A stretch of DNA of 64,000 bases from positions 1,426,001-1,490,000 of the forward strand of contig JABYQQ010000008.1 of the NCBI GenBank assembly GCA_022605405.1, read 5' to 3'. This DNA is from Earliella scabrosa. Taxonomy: Eukaryota; Basidiomycota; Agaricomycetes; Polyporales; Polyporaceae. This document shows, piece by piece, positions 32,541 through 44,907 of this stretch. The notes under the pieces were generated by a model. It was not told where the DNA came from, made no database searches, and was given only the letters and a program-made list of their open reading frames with translations. Position numbers and translations under genes: made by a program. Within the stretch, counting starts at the first letter, position 1. Each line of letters begins with the position of its first letter.

Positions 32541-34998
32541 CTATGAAGAGATCCCAAGCCCCGCGAGCTCTTTCCGGATCTCGACCTCCGTGTCGATCTT
32601 CTTGAGCTGCGTCGCCTCCAGCCGCTCGCCCTTCTTCTGCTTGTCCTTGAGCTCCTCGATCGCCTTGAGCTGCGCGCACAACCGCTCGTCAACAACGCCC
32701 CGCGCGACACACGGGCAGACGCAACGCGACAACACCGCACCTTCTTGTTCAGATTCCGGACCTTCTTCGCGATCGGGTCCAACCCGCCCTCCCCGCCCGG
32801 CGTCGGGGGCACAGACGCGCTCCCGCCCGCCGCCGCCGCCGCCGCTTCTGCCGTACCATTCCCGTTCCCGTTCACGTTTACGGGGATGTCTATGGACGGT
32901 CTGGCGCTGCCCTCTCCGACCTCCTTCCCGTCCTTCTTCGCACCCTCCTTGTCCTTCGGGCCCTTCCGCTTCCGCCCGCGCTTCTCCTGGTCGCCGCCCC
33001 CGCCCTGCCGCACAGGTGACGGCGACGTCGGCGCACCAGGGACGTGTCTCCGGCCATTCTGGAACCGCCCCGGGGCGGGACTCCTGCTGTACCGCCCGTT
33101 TGGCGTCGACTGCCCGCTCGGCGTGTCGTCATCGCGCTTATACGCGGCGGACGCCTCGAGCCCGCGCGCACCTGGGGGCCGGTACGCCCCCGCGGGTTTT
33201 GTTGGGGTCGGCTTCGCGACCGCGACGTGCTGGAGGACGCTCGAGGAGGGAGCGGGGCTTTGAGGGACAGTCGGAGGGAAGGGGGCCACGGCGTCGACAG
33301 GGGTAGGTCTCCAGGAAGTCTGGTATAGCTCGTCGATGAGCTGTATGTGGACGAGCGGACCTGTGCAGTGCCAGATCTTGATGCCGTTGTCGACGCGCAG
33401 ACGCGGGGAGAGCGTCGCTGTGAGGAGGAAGCGGCCGTCCGGCGACCACTCGCAGTGGGATGTGTTGGAGGCGTCGATGCTCGTGACTTTGTTGAGCGTG
33501 CGGCGGTCGTAGATATCGACCTTGCCCGCGAGGTTGCCGAAGCCGGCGATGGCGAGAAGCCGGCCTTGTGGGTTGAAGGAGACGAAGTTGCAGAACGCGG
33601 TGCCGAAATCGTGGAGGGTCCGAGCGCGTTGGTCAAAGAGCATCGTCTTCGCGGGCATGTCTGAGTGTATCTTCAGACACGCGGCCGGGGAACGAAGAAC
33701 ATGGCAAACTCACAACCATAGACAACACAGAACTCCTTCGAATTTGGACTCCAGGCGAAGTCGTGGACGGGACCCTCCTTGTCTAATGTCACACGACAGT
33801 CGTAGTTGCCTGCGGCGCTGAGTAAATACAGGCCACCAGTCTCGCCGTAGTAGCTCTTGTTGGCTTGGTCCACATCGGTTTGCGTGAGGATGAGGACCTG
33901 AGTACCGAGCGTATTCCACTGGATCTGCGAGCGTTGGGCCTTGAAGAAGGTTTTTTGGCAGGTCGGCGGCGCCCCAAGTGACGTGAGGCTATAAATCTTG
34001 ACGCTGGCCGGTTGTCCCTATAGTCCGAGATCAGCTGATGTCCAGGGAAGACTTTGCCTCGGATCGTGCCCGCGGCCACGACAGAAATGGACACAGGCTT
34101 GTCAGAGGACGTATGAAGGACATGAAGTGATACAGTAGAAAGTATGACACTCCTTCGGCTCGAGTTGATCTTATAAGCACGATTGGTGTGAGCACCCAAG
34201 GAGCGTGCAGATAGCCGAGGGAAGGTTGCTTGCGGGACGAGAAAGGAGCATGAAAACCTCGCGGCTAGCACGAGGTACATCGAAGAGAAAGAGATACGGG
34301 TGATGACATTGGCCGACACTTCGTGCGGGCCAGAACGAGGGGGACAAGACTGCAACACTCACCTTCTTCTCGGCAATGAAGGCAGCCACGGAAGGATTGA
34401 GTCCCGGGCTGAGGGAGATGGAGGTCGCGCCCTCGACCTTGAGCTTGTCCACTACTCCCTTCGACCACTCCGCGGGCCTGAAGACCTGGATTTCTTGACC
34501 GACCAGGCGTATGGCGTGCGACTCGGAGATGGTGTATTGGAGTTCCCAGCCCTCTAGCGACTTTTGTGAGAAGGCGATGAGCTCTTCGCCAGTAGAGACG
34601 GAGAAGACACGGAGGTTCTTGTGCTGAGCGCCATCCTCGAGCTTTTGGGGCCTCTCCCAGGTCGAAAGATACGTGCCGCGAGGGGAGAAGCTGATCTCGA
34701 CGATGTTGGGCAGTGCGAGGTCTTGGAGGAGCTGTGCGCCCTCGGCTTGGAAGATACGGACGGCTGTGGGGATGGCGTAGGCGAAGAGACGGCCGTCGGA
34801 GCTGTACTGGTACGTTCGAGCAGGCACTTCGGGAGCTTGGAGGCCTTGGATGGGGTCGTAGTTGGGCGTGCCACCGACGAGACCGAAGCTCTTTTGTGCG
34901 CGGACTGTGTGCGGCGAGAGGGGTCAGAAAACGCAGGAAACGGAGGGGGAAAGCGGGGAGAGCTGACAGGCGTACTGCTGGGACGGTGTCGAGGCCAT
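32541..34998 (-). CDS. Translation initiation factor eIF2A, 641 aa, 5 exons
   Basis: Exons: 34998-34968, 34904-34363, 34017-33714, 33660-32741, 32669-32541, total 642 codons in phase. eIF2A is a cytosolic WD-repeat protein that can bring initiator tRNA to 40S subunits in alternative or stress-related initiation. Markers in order: FRAQKSFGLVGGTPNYDP at the N-terminus, PARTYQYSSDGRLFAYAIP, ISFSPRGTYLSTWERP, QIQWNTLGTQVLILTQTDVD, VHDFAWSPNSKEFCVVYGY, MPAKTMLFD, SHCEWSPDGRFLLTATLSPR and RVDNGIKIWHC, then a long Pro/Ser/Lys linker (GAYRPPGARG) and a terminal coiled coil (LKAIEELKDKQKKGERL). Intron 2 (34018-34362) is 345 nt, far longer than the other introns (53-71 nt). The first exon is only 31 nt. 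Confidence 0.95.
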
Positions 34999-35255
34999 GT
35001 TGTGCGCAAGAGGGAGCGAGCGAGCGAAGCAAGCTAATGCTTCAGGCGGACGGGGACGAGCACTGCAGGTCGAGACTTGACCAGGACTTGGCCACAATCA
35101 GCCTCCACATCGCCGAAAAATAGGGCCCGTCACACCAGTCACGCATGCTCACGGTGCTGTGACAGTATGTCACGCCGCCCTCCCCGCGGCGGAGGCGCGT
35201 CTCAGTCTCTGGCCTTGGACTCTCGCCAACTGTTTCCTCTCTTGTCATCCTCGCC
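34999..35255. promoter_or_regulatory. Bidirectional promoter between eIF2A and CDC73
   Basis: These 257 bp separate two divergent housekeeping start codons (eIF2A at 34998 minus, CDC73 at 35256 plus), so both promoters must lie here or overlap the genes. No TATA box is obvious. A CT-rich leader precedes CDC73. Confidence 0.7.
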
Positions 35256-37878
35256 ATGAACTACAACCCGGATCCTCTCCTCGCTCTAAGGCAAGCTCTG
35301 AGGTCAAAGCGACCGCTCGCCTACCGCAAAGGCGCTGCGACAGTGTCCACGTTCTCCGAGGCTACCCATCTCGCGTTCTCCTCGTCCCATGTCCTCCCAA
35401 AGTCTACTCCAACTCGAATACGCAAACCAGGCGCGAGCTCTACAGACCCACAGGATAGCCCACAAGACTTCATCTCGCTAGGAGCCGTCTACCTAGCATG
35501 GCTCCTTCGCGATGCTCCGAGCGCTGAGTACATGAAGCAAGTGCGAGAGAATGGGCTCGCGTCCGGCTTTATCAGTGTCACGGAGAGGAAGGGATTGGTG
35601 GATTGGCTGCACAACAGGACGCAGACACTGTCGGGGCTGATCACTGTGGAACGTGAGTTCTCATTTCGGCTTGATTCTGAAGCCTGGGTTTCTTCGTGCC
35701 CCACAATGCTGGGCAGTCGCGTCACCGGATGTTGCGGGGTGGCTTCAACACCCAGCGTGTGGATGCAGATCACCCTGCGAAACTCGTCCTACAACATCTG
35801 GTTTATTTGAGGCCACGCCGGTGAGCTGTTCCGAAGCCCCCCATACATTGCCTCATAGGACTCGCGCTCGAGCCATCGCGATGTTCCTAAGTCTGAACGC
35901 GCATCGGAATCACAGCGTTAGTGACCAGGAGGGGGTATGAACAGGCGGGGGCTTACTTTGCGCGAGTCTCTTCTATCCATTACTCCTGCACTACTTTGCG
36001 TCCGTGCTCCTCGCGTAGCGCACATGGTTGCGCCATCCCCGCGTGGTTTAAGAGGCCACCAGCAATAGTCTGGAGAAGCTGCGAGGTCGTCGCGCCGGTC
36101 TAGTACGGGTAGAAAGGACGCTACCCGTATTCGTACCCTCGCGGGTTGGGATCCGTATATGACGAGTGTGGGTGGTGTAGAGGGGCAACGGGCGGATGAG
36201 TAGGTGCCCAATAAGGAGAGTTCCCAGTTGGCCGCTGTAGCATCGGTGCATCGCTCAGAGGCCAAGTGGGGGCAACGTTGACACATGTGGCTCGAAAAGT
36301 TGACCCGCAGCTCTAAACCTTCTGCGCCTCGGGTTACGGGTAGAACGCGCATTGTATGTTCAGGGAAAGGGGACCTGATACCTCATGTCACCTCGGTGGC
36401 ATACCTCAGGAAAACCCTCTTGGTGACCCTCCGCGTCTTCCGTTCCCAAGGTGCCTACCCGTCTCCCCACGAGATTGTGTTCGCACCCCTGAGGATTGTA
36501 TGCAACCTTGTTGTGCCTCAGAAGTTACTCCGGCTCCAGGAGTCGTGCATGTGAAGCCTATTGCCCCCTTCATACGAGCGGTCCCAGTGTTTACTGTCCT
36601 GTCATGCATTCGGCGAACAGCGGACTCATACCGATGAACAGCCGTATCGACCACACCACCGGGTACTCCTCCACAATTACGAGGATCCGCCTCTCTACCC
36701 GCGATCTCTTCTCTGTCAAAAAGCGCCGAGTCGACCTCAAGTCCGCTGAAACGCAGATACGTCGCCGACACCGCTGACATTGAAGTTGTCAAGAAGATCA
36801 AGCAGAACGAGATTGAGCTGCAGGATCGTAACACAGTACTACGGGGCATCAAGCCGAATGTCAGTTGTTCGGTTGATATCCTCGCCGACATCCTCTGACC
36901 GAGAGCACCGTCCCAGAACTTCACCTCTCTGAAGGACTCGTTCGCGGAGAAGCTCAAGAAGCTCAAGGAAGGTGGACGAAGCGGCATGTCGACGAGCGCT
37001 CTCACCCCTGTGCCTGGTGAGTGTATCTCGCTCGCGCAGATGGAGGTCCAGCCTTACGACATGCATCTAGACCCGAAAATGCAGCCACGGAAAGTTCGTG
37101 AGTATTTGTTTCTGTTTACTCCCGTTGGTTTCGTCGTCCTCATCCGGTGATGCCAAGGGAACCAATACCCTATAATCATGATATCCTCCTCCCCGACATC
37201 CCTCATAACCATGCACAACGTGCGGCGGTTCCTGCAGGACGCGGTGTTCGAGCCCTCGCAAGAGGCGCGCGCCCGCGCGGCGGCCGAGGGCAATGCCCGG
37301 CCAGAAGACATGATTCCCATCTATCGCAAGCGGACAACAATCGACTCGTCAGGGCGGGAGACGGAGATGCGGACGAGGTGCGTTTTTTGGTGCTGCCCAT
37401 CTCCGCAGCCGTGTGCTCATCTCCGCTTCGGGCAGGTACTTTGTCGTCGACAGCACCGAGGCGCTGGCAAAGTTTGGAGCCGACGCTTGGGACCGCGTGG
37501 TGTGCGTGATGACGACCGGACAGGCATGGCAGTTCGGTCCGTACAAGTGGACCGAGCCGAAAACCCTGTTCCACCACGGTTGGTCCCCCGCTCTCTCACA
37601 TCTGGAGGGTCGTGTCAACTGAGCTCGTGTGCGACAGTGAAGGGCATCTATTTCTCCTGGACGAGCGACCCCCCGAACCCCAAAATCAAGGACTGGAACG
37701 TCACGGAGCTCAAGGTACGACCGCGCCATGCTGTTCCATTGCCATGGCTCATCGCCGCGCGGTGATATGACAGATCGATCCTCACCGCCGGCATGTGGAC
37801 AAGTCGGTCGTGGCGCACTTCTGGAGGATCCTGGACCAGTGGACGAGCACGAACAAGCCTTCGCTCGTGCAGGGATGA
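35256..37878 (+). CDS. CDC73: Cdc73/parafibromin-like Paf1 complex subunit, 446 aa, 7 exons
   Basis: Exons: 35256-35652, 36642-36859, 36917-37097, 37158-37377, 37436-37578, 37638-37714, 37774-37878, all in phase. Cdc73 is a subunit of the nuclear Paf1 complex, which travels with RNA polymerase II and promotes elongation and histone marks. Recognisable blocks: DPLLALRQALRSK, LPKSTPTRIRKPG, DFISLGAVYLAWLLRDAPSA, VTERKGLVDWL, then STTPPGTPP, KRRYVADTADIEVVKKIKQN, DRNTVLRGIKPN. The C-terminal Ras-like Cdc73 domain follows: YPIIMISSSPTSLITMHNVR, RPEDMIPIYRK, FGADAWDRVVCVMTTGQAWQ, HHVKGIYFSW, IDPHRRHVDKSVVAHFWR. The first intron (35653-36641) is 989 nt against 57-60 nt for the rest. It converges with the F-box gene. 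Confidence 0.94.
35653..36641 (+). other. Abnormally long CDC73 intron 1 (989 nt)
   Basis: The donor GTGAGT at 35653 and acceptor AACAG at 36641 join codon phases correctly and give the expected family sequence on both sides. The inside has four copies of ACGGGTAG in alternating orientation (36105-36112, 36121-36128 inverted, 36336-36343, 36455-36462 inverted), suggesting inserted repeat DNA. No target duplication was found. Confidence 0.6.
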
Positions 37879-38094
37879 ACGACGACTCGGCGTGTGATCA
37901 TAGCTGTGCTTTCTCTGCTTTGCTGACTGTATTGTTTAGCTGTCCCGTAATGACATCCTCTATAGCTAGAACAAAAACGCATTTGGACTACGTGAACACA
38001 CGTTACCTCGTCGCGGCTTGGCCGCTCTTTGCTGAAGCTGAAGACACATCGCCGTTGGCAGACCACACCAGCCCGCTGCAAAGCGCAGTCGTTG

Positions 38095-39785
38095 TCAAAT
38101 CGCGTCGATGACGCAAATGCGCCGTGCGCCGGTCGTGATGTTGTTCAACAGCAGACACACCCGCCCAGAGCCCTCCTCGAGACACAAACTGACGAGATGC
38201 TCCTCGGGGTCGAGCGTGACAGTGAACGAGCCGAGCCGTCCCCTGCGGCCGAGCTCGCCCTCGGGTCCCTCCTCCTCCTCAGCAAGGTCGAGGATGGCGC
38301 GCGGGAGGGAGTACGTCCGGAAGTGGACGTGCAGCGACCCGTTCCGCGCCTCGGTGCAGTCCCAGATCGCGCGCCGCAGGCCGACCGCGCCGAGCCCCAT
38401 GTGCCCGAGCTCCGCACCGAGCGCGAGCGGGTACGGCACCTCGCGGTAGTCGACCCGCGAGTCCGGCAGGACGCGCAGGACGTGCAGCGCGCGCGTGCCC
38501 GCGATGACGAGCGGGTGCGTCCGGGGCGGCGGCTTCTGCACGAAGGGGACGGGAGGGACGGGGGCTGTGGCTGGGGTCGCCCAGGTGTAGGGGCTGATGC
38601 GGTAGATGCCCGAGCCGATGTCGCAGCGGTAGGACCAGATGGGGCGGACGGAGCGTATAGCGGTGGAGGCCGCTGCCGCTGCGTCGGGCTCGGTGCGGTC
38701 CGCTGCTGGGTCCGCCGTCTCCGCCGCGGACGGCGGGGGGATCTCGTACAGCGAGAGGCCACCGTGGTAGGCGAGCATGAGCTGGTGCTCGGAGAGCACG
38801 GATATGGTAAAGTCCTCGTCTGCCTGTGGGTGGGGATGAGGAGAGAGTTGCGGGGGGCAGAGGCGATGACGCAGCGCGCACTCACCGACCACGGGCCGAT
38901 ATTCATGCGCACATGGGGCACGACGGTGCCGGCGGCGGCGGACGGGTCCCCGACGAGGCAGACGTGGAGGATCATGTCCCCGCCGTTGCTCTCGAGACCG
39001 TACACGAGCAGCCGCCCTCCGTAGGCGCAGCACCAGATCGAGCCGTTCACGGTGTGCTTGCCCAGGAGCAGGAACGCCGGCGACTGGGGCGGGTCGACGA
39101 CGGCGATGTGGTAGACGTAGATGTTGCACTGGCTGCGCCGGGCCAGGGGGGCATCTGCTGTCAGTACACCTTTGCGCGGGCGGAGAGGGCAAGAAAGCGG
39201 ACCCACTTGTAGCGGACGCCCATCTGCAGGATGACGAGGTCCTCGTGGTCGTTAGTGAGGGACACGCGCGAGCTGAGGTAGAAGATGGACTCGTCTTCGG
39301 TGAGCGTGTGCGAGAGCGTCACGGCGGGGGACGGCGCGCCGAGCTCGTGGAGCTGGAGCGAGCCGTCGTAGAGGACGAGGACGAGCCAGTCTCCGCCGGC
39401 GACGAGGTTGACGTGCTCAACGTTTTTGCTGCAGTGGAAATTCCTGACCAGCCGCGGCTGGTAGTCGATCCCATGCCACAACCTGTCGAGGCGGGCAGAC
39501 TGGAGGACCTGAAACTTGAGCTCGTCCGCGGTCATCTGTACGAGACGCCGCGAGAGCTGGGGCTGGGGAAATTGCAGGAGGAGGCGGGAGAGTGCGTCGT
39601 GCCAGATGGCCCGGTCGCTCATGAGGGATTGAAAGGCCTTGCATGTCTGAGGAATTCAAGCCTCTCGTCGCACTCAGTCACATCTGACAGAGCGGGCAGG
39701 TACCCACCGCGCAAAGCCTCACGAGATCTCTGGTGCTCAGCAAGCGCAGGACGGCGAGCTGGACATCATACGGGAGACGTTGCAT
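38095..39785 (-). CDS. F-box protein, 508 aa, 4 exons
   Basis: Exons: 39785-39708, 39646-39170, 39128-38886, 38823-38095, all whole-codon. F-box proteins bind Skp1 and select substrates for SCF ubiquitin ligases. The N-terminal F-box reads LPYDVQLAVLRLLSTRDLVR, spliced to ATCKAFQSLMSDRAIW. The remainder is a beta-rich region of propeller-like strands (GGDWLVLVLYDGSLQLHEL; SGIYRISPYTWA; GSFTVTLDPEEHLVSLCLEE), common in Agaricomycete F-box proteins, ending CVIDAI. The second intron would be only 41 nt (39129-39169), at the lower limit for fungi, so that border is the weakest. It is convergent with CDC73, 216 bp apart. Confidence 0.82.
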
Positions 39786-41193
39786 TTGGGCGGCTGCAGG
39801 ACGGACAGAGAGGGCGGAGAGGGTTTCCGTCAGGACCGGGCGGCAACTTGTGGACCATCGGGGGGTTTATCTGGACTTTCAGCCGCTCGGGACCAGAAAA
39901 GGCTTCGAACGGTCGGCAGAGAATGACGCACCTCGGTCGGTTTTCGAGGACGAGTTTGCATTTGCGGCCGCTTGATGCGCGTGCCGAGACCAATGACGAG
40001 CGGCGACTATTGCACATCGCCGCTGGGTAGCATGTGGGAACTGTGGAGTCGCCACGCTCGCTGGAAACATCTCAGCATCGCCCCGCGGCGAACGGTCCAG
40101 AACGGAGGTTGGTACTCGCCTTTTTGCCCATACCGCTCTCTCCGCTGCCGCACTAAGCCACTCTGCCAGGAACGGTCCGAGTACAACCATACCCTTTCCT
40201 GTTCCTTGCTAGAATGTGACCGACGCCCGGCAATCGCCGCCACAAGTCCACGCGCTCGTTCCAGGCCATCTTGTGGGGAGCACGTATGCCGTAAATGAAT
40301 GGTTTGTCCTCCGTCATTGCAGCGGATATTACGAGCTTTGTCGCGCGTGTCTGCACATGGCTCACGCGTGGGCCATCTCGCCGTGAGATGCGGTCCTTGT
40401 GTAGATTCGGAATCAGTAACGGCAGCTGACGAGGACTGTCATACCACAAACTCAACTTTCCGTGAATGAATAGATTATCTGACGGAAACAAGAAACCTCC
40501 CCTAGCAAGGCTCCCATGACCCCGCTGGTGGAGGCGGGCCGGATTTACGACAGATGAGTGGTAGCCACCGCGGGACCGCATGCCCCATCCTGTCAGACTG
40601 TGATAAGTGTGAGCATACGTACTTACGCCTGGGTTCTGTTCCCTCGATGCCGCCGCAGTGAACAAAGTATGTACTTAGGCACGCTGGGTGAGCGCTGCGC
40701 GATCTTGCGCGATCGGCAACGTGTGTGTGGGGTCGATCACAAGACGGTGTCGTATGTCGGCATCTGAGTAGCCGACTCCTCGCTGACTACTCCTCGCTCG
40801 ATCTAGGCACAGTGCGCCATGATCAAGTGCTTCAACTTGGCTGGAACATCCTGACCTAGAACTCGCCTAAGCCACATCTATAGAAGAAAACTTTCATGAG
40901 GGGTGAGTCCATGCCGCACTTGTGAGCATACTTGACCCTACTTGACCGTGGCGATTGAGAGAGACTGAGATTAAGCCAGGAGGCAATCAGTAACGAGTAT
41001 GATCGAAGCGAAGAGATAAGATGCGGTTAATGTCTGGATCAATAATCCACCGTGCATCTCACGTAAGGGCATGATAAAGACGCCAGCTTTATAGCATGAC
41101 TCCGATGTCTGCGGTGGTCCTCTTGCTCGCGTCGACCACGACCGCTGTCCCGTCTTTGAAGGCGACGCCGCAACTGTGACCGGAAAAATCAGG
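39786..41193. other. No recognisable gene
   Basis: It should hold the F-box promoter and the promoter of the MFS gene. Open frames here (for example 40153-40665 minus) show no domain, splice logic or codon pattern that I can support. Confidence 0.4.
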
Positions 41194-43325
41194 ATGGAGG
41201 CCACAGAAGAGAGCCCGCTGCTCGCCCCGCCCCCGTCCTCCGATCCCGAACTTTTGAAGCATGATCTCTTCTACCAACGCTTCTCCTCAAGCCAAAAACG
41301 GGTCATCGTGGCCCTCATCTCATGGGCTGCACTCATACCTTGTGAGTCGCGTCTCTTCGAGTTGATCGCGCGTTGACGAACACGCGTAAAGTCCTCGCGT
41401 CGGGCTCCTTCATCCCATCAATTCCAGAGATTGCGCGCGAGCTCGGGACCACCGGGCCGGTCATAAAGTACGCCTCCGAATTGCCTTCCAATGTTGTTCC
41501 CCAGCACCGAACTCATTCACGGTCTTATTAGCCTAGCCGTGAGTCTATCGCTCGCAACCGCATCCGTGGGAAGCCTCACCTGGGCTACGTACTCCGGAAC
41601 GTGTGAGTCACGTCCAGTCACTCGACGGACATCTCTTCCTAGACGCACTAAGACTGAACGTGATCTGTGACAGATGGACGGCGCGCCGTTTTCCTCAGGT
41701 CATTACCATGCCTCTGCTTAGGCTCAATCGGCGTGGCGACGGCACGTAAGGTGCCCATACTCATGTTCTGGCGCGTCGTGCAGGCATTTGGCTCTTCGAG
41801 CGGCATGTCTGTTGGTGCGGGCGTCATCGGGGACATCTACAGGCTCGAGGAACGCGGGAGTGCCATGGGTATTTTCTTCGGTGTGAGTATCGATCCTTGA
41901 CAATTGATGCTACCGCCAACACCTCTTGCCCTTTATTGACACAGGCATCGCTCTTTGGTCCTGCAATCGCCCCACTATGTGGCGGACTCGCGACGCACTA
42001 CGGATCGTGGCGGCATGCTCAGTGGGCCTTGTTTATCATGGGCCTATTTGCACTCATCCCCGTCGCGTTGTGGCTTCCCGAGACGCTAGACCCGGAAGTG
42101 CTCCAACGCCAGAAGGAGAAGAACAAGGGACGGTTCTCGCTCCTCACTATAAACCCATTCCGTAGTCTCGAATTATTGCGCAGTCCGAACATCCTCATTC
42201 TGGTGAGCCCTGCAACCATGCTACAACCAATAGTACGTTCAGTTGATCAAACGACATGCTTAGACTCTGGCGGGCACCGCAGCACTGCTGGCAGACTTTG
42301 GTGAGTCCCGTGCACGTGCAATGCCCGCGAGCGATACTCACGATCGTCCAGTGCTCATGATCCCACTTGCCTACACAATTGTATGTGCCATTCTATGACA
42401 TTGACCGGTTCTACTAATTATGGCGTCAGGGCAAGCAATACGACATCACAAACGAAGCCCTGATCGGGGCCTTCTTCCTCCCAGCAGGCTTTGGCAACAT
42501 CAGTGAGCTCTTCATCGTCCTCTGGTTGTAGCACGGGTCGTACTCATGGTTATGCGTCCAAAGTCGGAGCACCGCTCGCCGGACGTCTCGCCGACCGGAC
42601 AGTCGTGAAATGGCGCAAGCGTCGCGGAGGAGTATGGATCCCCGAGGACCGTCTGCGCGCATCGCTGTGGGGCGCGGGAGTCTTCGTGCCCATGTCGGTG
42701 CTCCTATCCGGGCTGACGATCAAGTACGTCCCGGGCACGCCTGGCATTGTCCTCAACCTTATGTGGCTCTTCATGAACGGAATTGGGGTGCGTGCCGCTC
42801 CCTTCCTGGTCTCGTCCGCCAATGCCAGTGTGCGTAGCTGACTTCTCGACACATCGTGATTGCGTGGCTACAGGTCGACATCACCCTCACGCCCTCCTCG
42901 TCGTACTACGTCGACATCCTGCACTCCCGGAGCGCAGAGACGATGGCTGCCAGCGCGTAAGCCTGCCGATCCTCCGGTGTCCCTCAACCATGTGTGCGCT
43001 ACCTCAGCTCATCTCGTCTGCGCGCACCCCACAGATCCTTCCGCGCACTTATCATCGCGTTCACTACCGCGGGCATGCTCCCGCTGATCAACACGATCGG
43101 TGTCACCGCGACAGACACGCTCTTCGCAGTGATCGCGTGGCTTGGGTTCGGGTGCGTCGCCTCTGCCTCTCTCTCGCTCCCATCCTCTCGGTCTCCTTCT
43201 GCTTTCGCGTGATAGGGACTGACACGTACGCTCATTACAACAGAATGATCCTCCTCACGATCCGATATGGTGACCGGATGCGGGCGTGGGTGGATGTGGG
43301 ATACTCCACCGCGCGCGACAACTGA
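41194..43325 (+). CDS. Major facilitator superfamily transporter (DHA1-like), 468 aa, 12 exons
   Basis: Exons: 41194-41341, 41392-41467, 41532-41602, 41674-41882, 41945-42202, 42264-42300, 42352-42380, 42430-42502, 42564-42787, 42874-42956, 43035-43151, 43244-43325, total 469 codons in phase. It is a plasma- or vacuolar-membrane secondary transporter. The drug:H+ antiporter type is suggested by the sequence: FLASGSFIPSIPEIARELG after TM1, WATYSGTYGRRAVFL (loop 2-3 GRR motif), LMFWRVVQAFGSS (TM4), GDIYRLEERGSAMGIFFG, FGPAIAPLCGG (TM5, motif C-like), a long central loop, then GNIIGAPLAGRLADRTV and the last helices ending MILLTIRYGDRMRAW. About 12 membrane segments are expected. Substrate is unknown. 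Every intron is needed to keep the frame, so the gene looks intact. Confidence 0.9.
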
Positions 43326-43985
43326 TCCGATACGGGAGGATGTCATGACGAGGATATGTTCTACGACTCACGACATAGGGCGACATGATGGGCTATATCA
43401 AGATGGCGTGGATGATTGCAATCCACGAATGACAAGAGCTTGCATGCGCTTGTCACGAAACAAGGTCACGAAACGATCGGGACGTTTCAGCAAAACATAC
43501 ATGATCTATATCTATGATGGCCACTTTGGGAATACACCACACGTAAACAGTGTCTACAGTCTAAATCTACATTTCAAACACAGGAGATAAACGATCGCAT
43601 GGGGGAGTGCCAGTGGGAGAGTAGAACAGGCTACATATACATGACAGCGGCGCGCATAGTCGTACAACATACTTCTTCCTGTCCGTCGTTTGTCCTTCAC
43701 GCTCGTACGTATCCTGACCACCCTATACACCGAGTGTGCCGTCTTGCGTGCGCACGGTTCACATGCGGCGATCGCGACGGGCGGGTGACAGTCTTTACAA
43801 TCGGGTACACGCCATTGCGAGCATGCGCATCAGGCATGGATCAAGGCAGAGCGGGCCTCGCGAGATCGAGAGCATCACGTCTCGGAAGCAGCAGCCTGAT
43901 GGCGATTGGGCGATATGGGACCGCGAAGCGGACCCACCGGCTTCCAAGGAGGGGGTGGGGGTGGAGCCCAGCCGGCCCTGGTAGA

Positions 43986-44303
43986 CTACAGCCCGAGGAA
44001 TCTCTTCAGGCTGAACTTGGTCGTCTGGCGCCGCGTCGCCGCGGGACGCAGCGCCTCGCGCGCGTCCCCATACATGTGGTAGGTTTCGCGGGGAGAGTGG
44101 GCGGAGGCGAAGAGGGCAAAGGCGTTCGGGGACGCGGGGGCGGCAAAGAGCCCATGTGTGGGGAAGTTGGTCGAGTAGGACATGGTTGTGGGGTGATAGG
44201 GCTCTGGGAGAGGCGGGACAGCCTGATGGTAAATGGGATGTGGTTTGTGGTGGGTTGCGACTGGTGTTCCGAGTATCCGGTGCACTTGGATGATGCTGGG
44301 CAT
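43986..44303 (-). CDS. Small unrecognised protein, 105 aa
   Basis: Single open exon from ATG 44303. The middle has FPTHGLFAAPASPNAFALFA, and the C-terminus is basic (AATRRQTTKFSLKRFLGL). It has His/Pro-rich composition, no signal peptide and no transmembrane segment. The C-terminal KRFLGL looks deliberate, but I do not know the family. It may be a chance ORF. Confidence 0.35.
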   Translation of the reverse strand: MPSIIQVHRILGTPVATHHKPHPIYHQAVPPLPEPYHPTTMSYSTNFPTHGLFAAPASPNAFALFASAHSPRETYHMYGDAREALRPAATRRQTTKFSLKRFLGL

Positions 44304-44907
44304 CTGTGTTAGACCTAGCTGCAGCTATATACCAACCAGAGTGACGTGGAATGCTGGAGGAGCCGCAAGCGAGCGTGCTGCAGGGGGTGTGGAGGTGAAG
44401 TGGCTGGCATTGGCAATAGCAGCGCTGTCCTAGCGAAGTAGCCTCTTATCAGTACTCAGTGCGCGCACACAGAAAGTTGCCGTCTGTGGAAGGTGGTTGC
44501 GTGAGAACAGGCGTCGTCACACGCGAGCACGTAAGAGCATCGCCTGTCGCCTGCACGATGGTACTGGTGGCCTAGACACATCCCAAGCGCGCAGGAACTA
44601 ATGAGAGCGACGTCGGGGCAGAAAGGCAGACATTCTATGCAAGTACCATCCCGATGGCAGCGGCGTGAGCGAAGGACGCGGTTCGTGTGCGGGGAATGGC
44701 AGGTAGATGATGTCCAGAATTGTATCCATCGCATGCACTGGCAGCAACTTTTGAGCGTGCTGTACCTCCTGTGTCGCTCACTGAGAGTGGGAGCGTCGAG
44801 TCAGTTTGCCTGTCGAGGGAGGTGGGTAGTCAACACCCAATCGCAACCAGGCCGTCACCAACCCCAAGCAAAAAGATAATCCTCACAGTCATGTCCCACG
44901 GGAGTTA

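Noticed and set aside
32745..33306. Plus-strand ORFs opposite eIF2A
   Set aside because: They mirror the eIF2A linker in antisense; the minus-strand gene is complete and spliced in phase.
36406..37005. 199-codon minus ORF in CDC73
   Set aside because: It crosses a real exon and two introns of CDC73 and has no domain.
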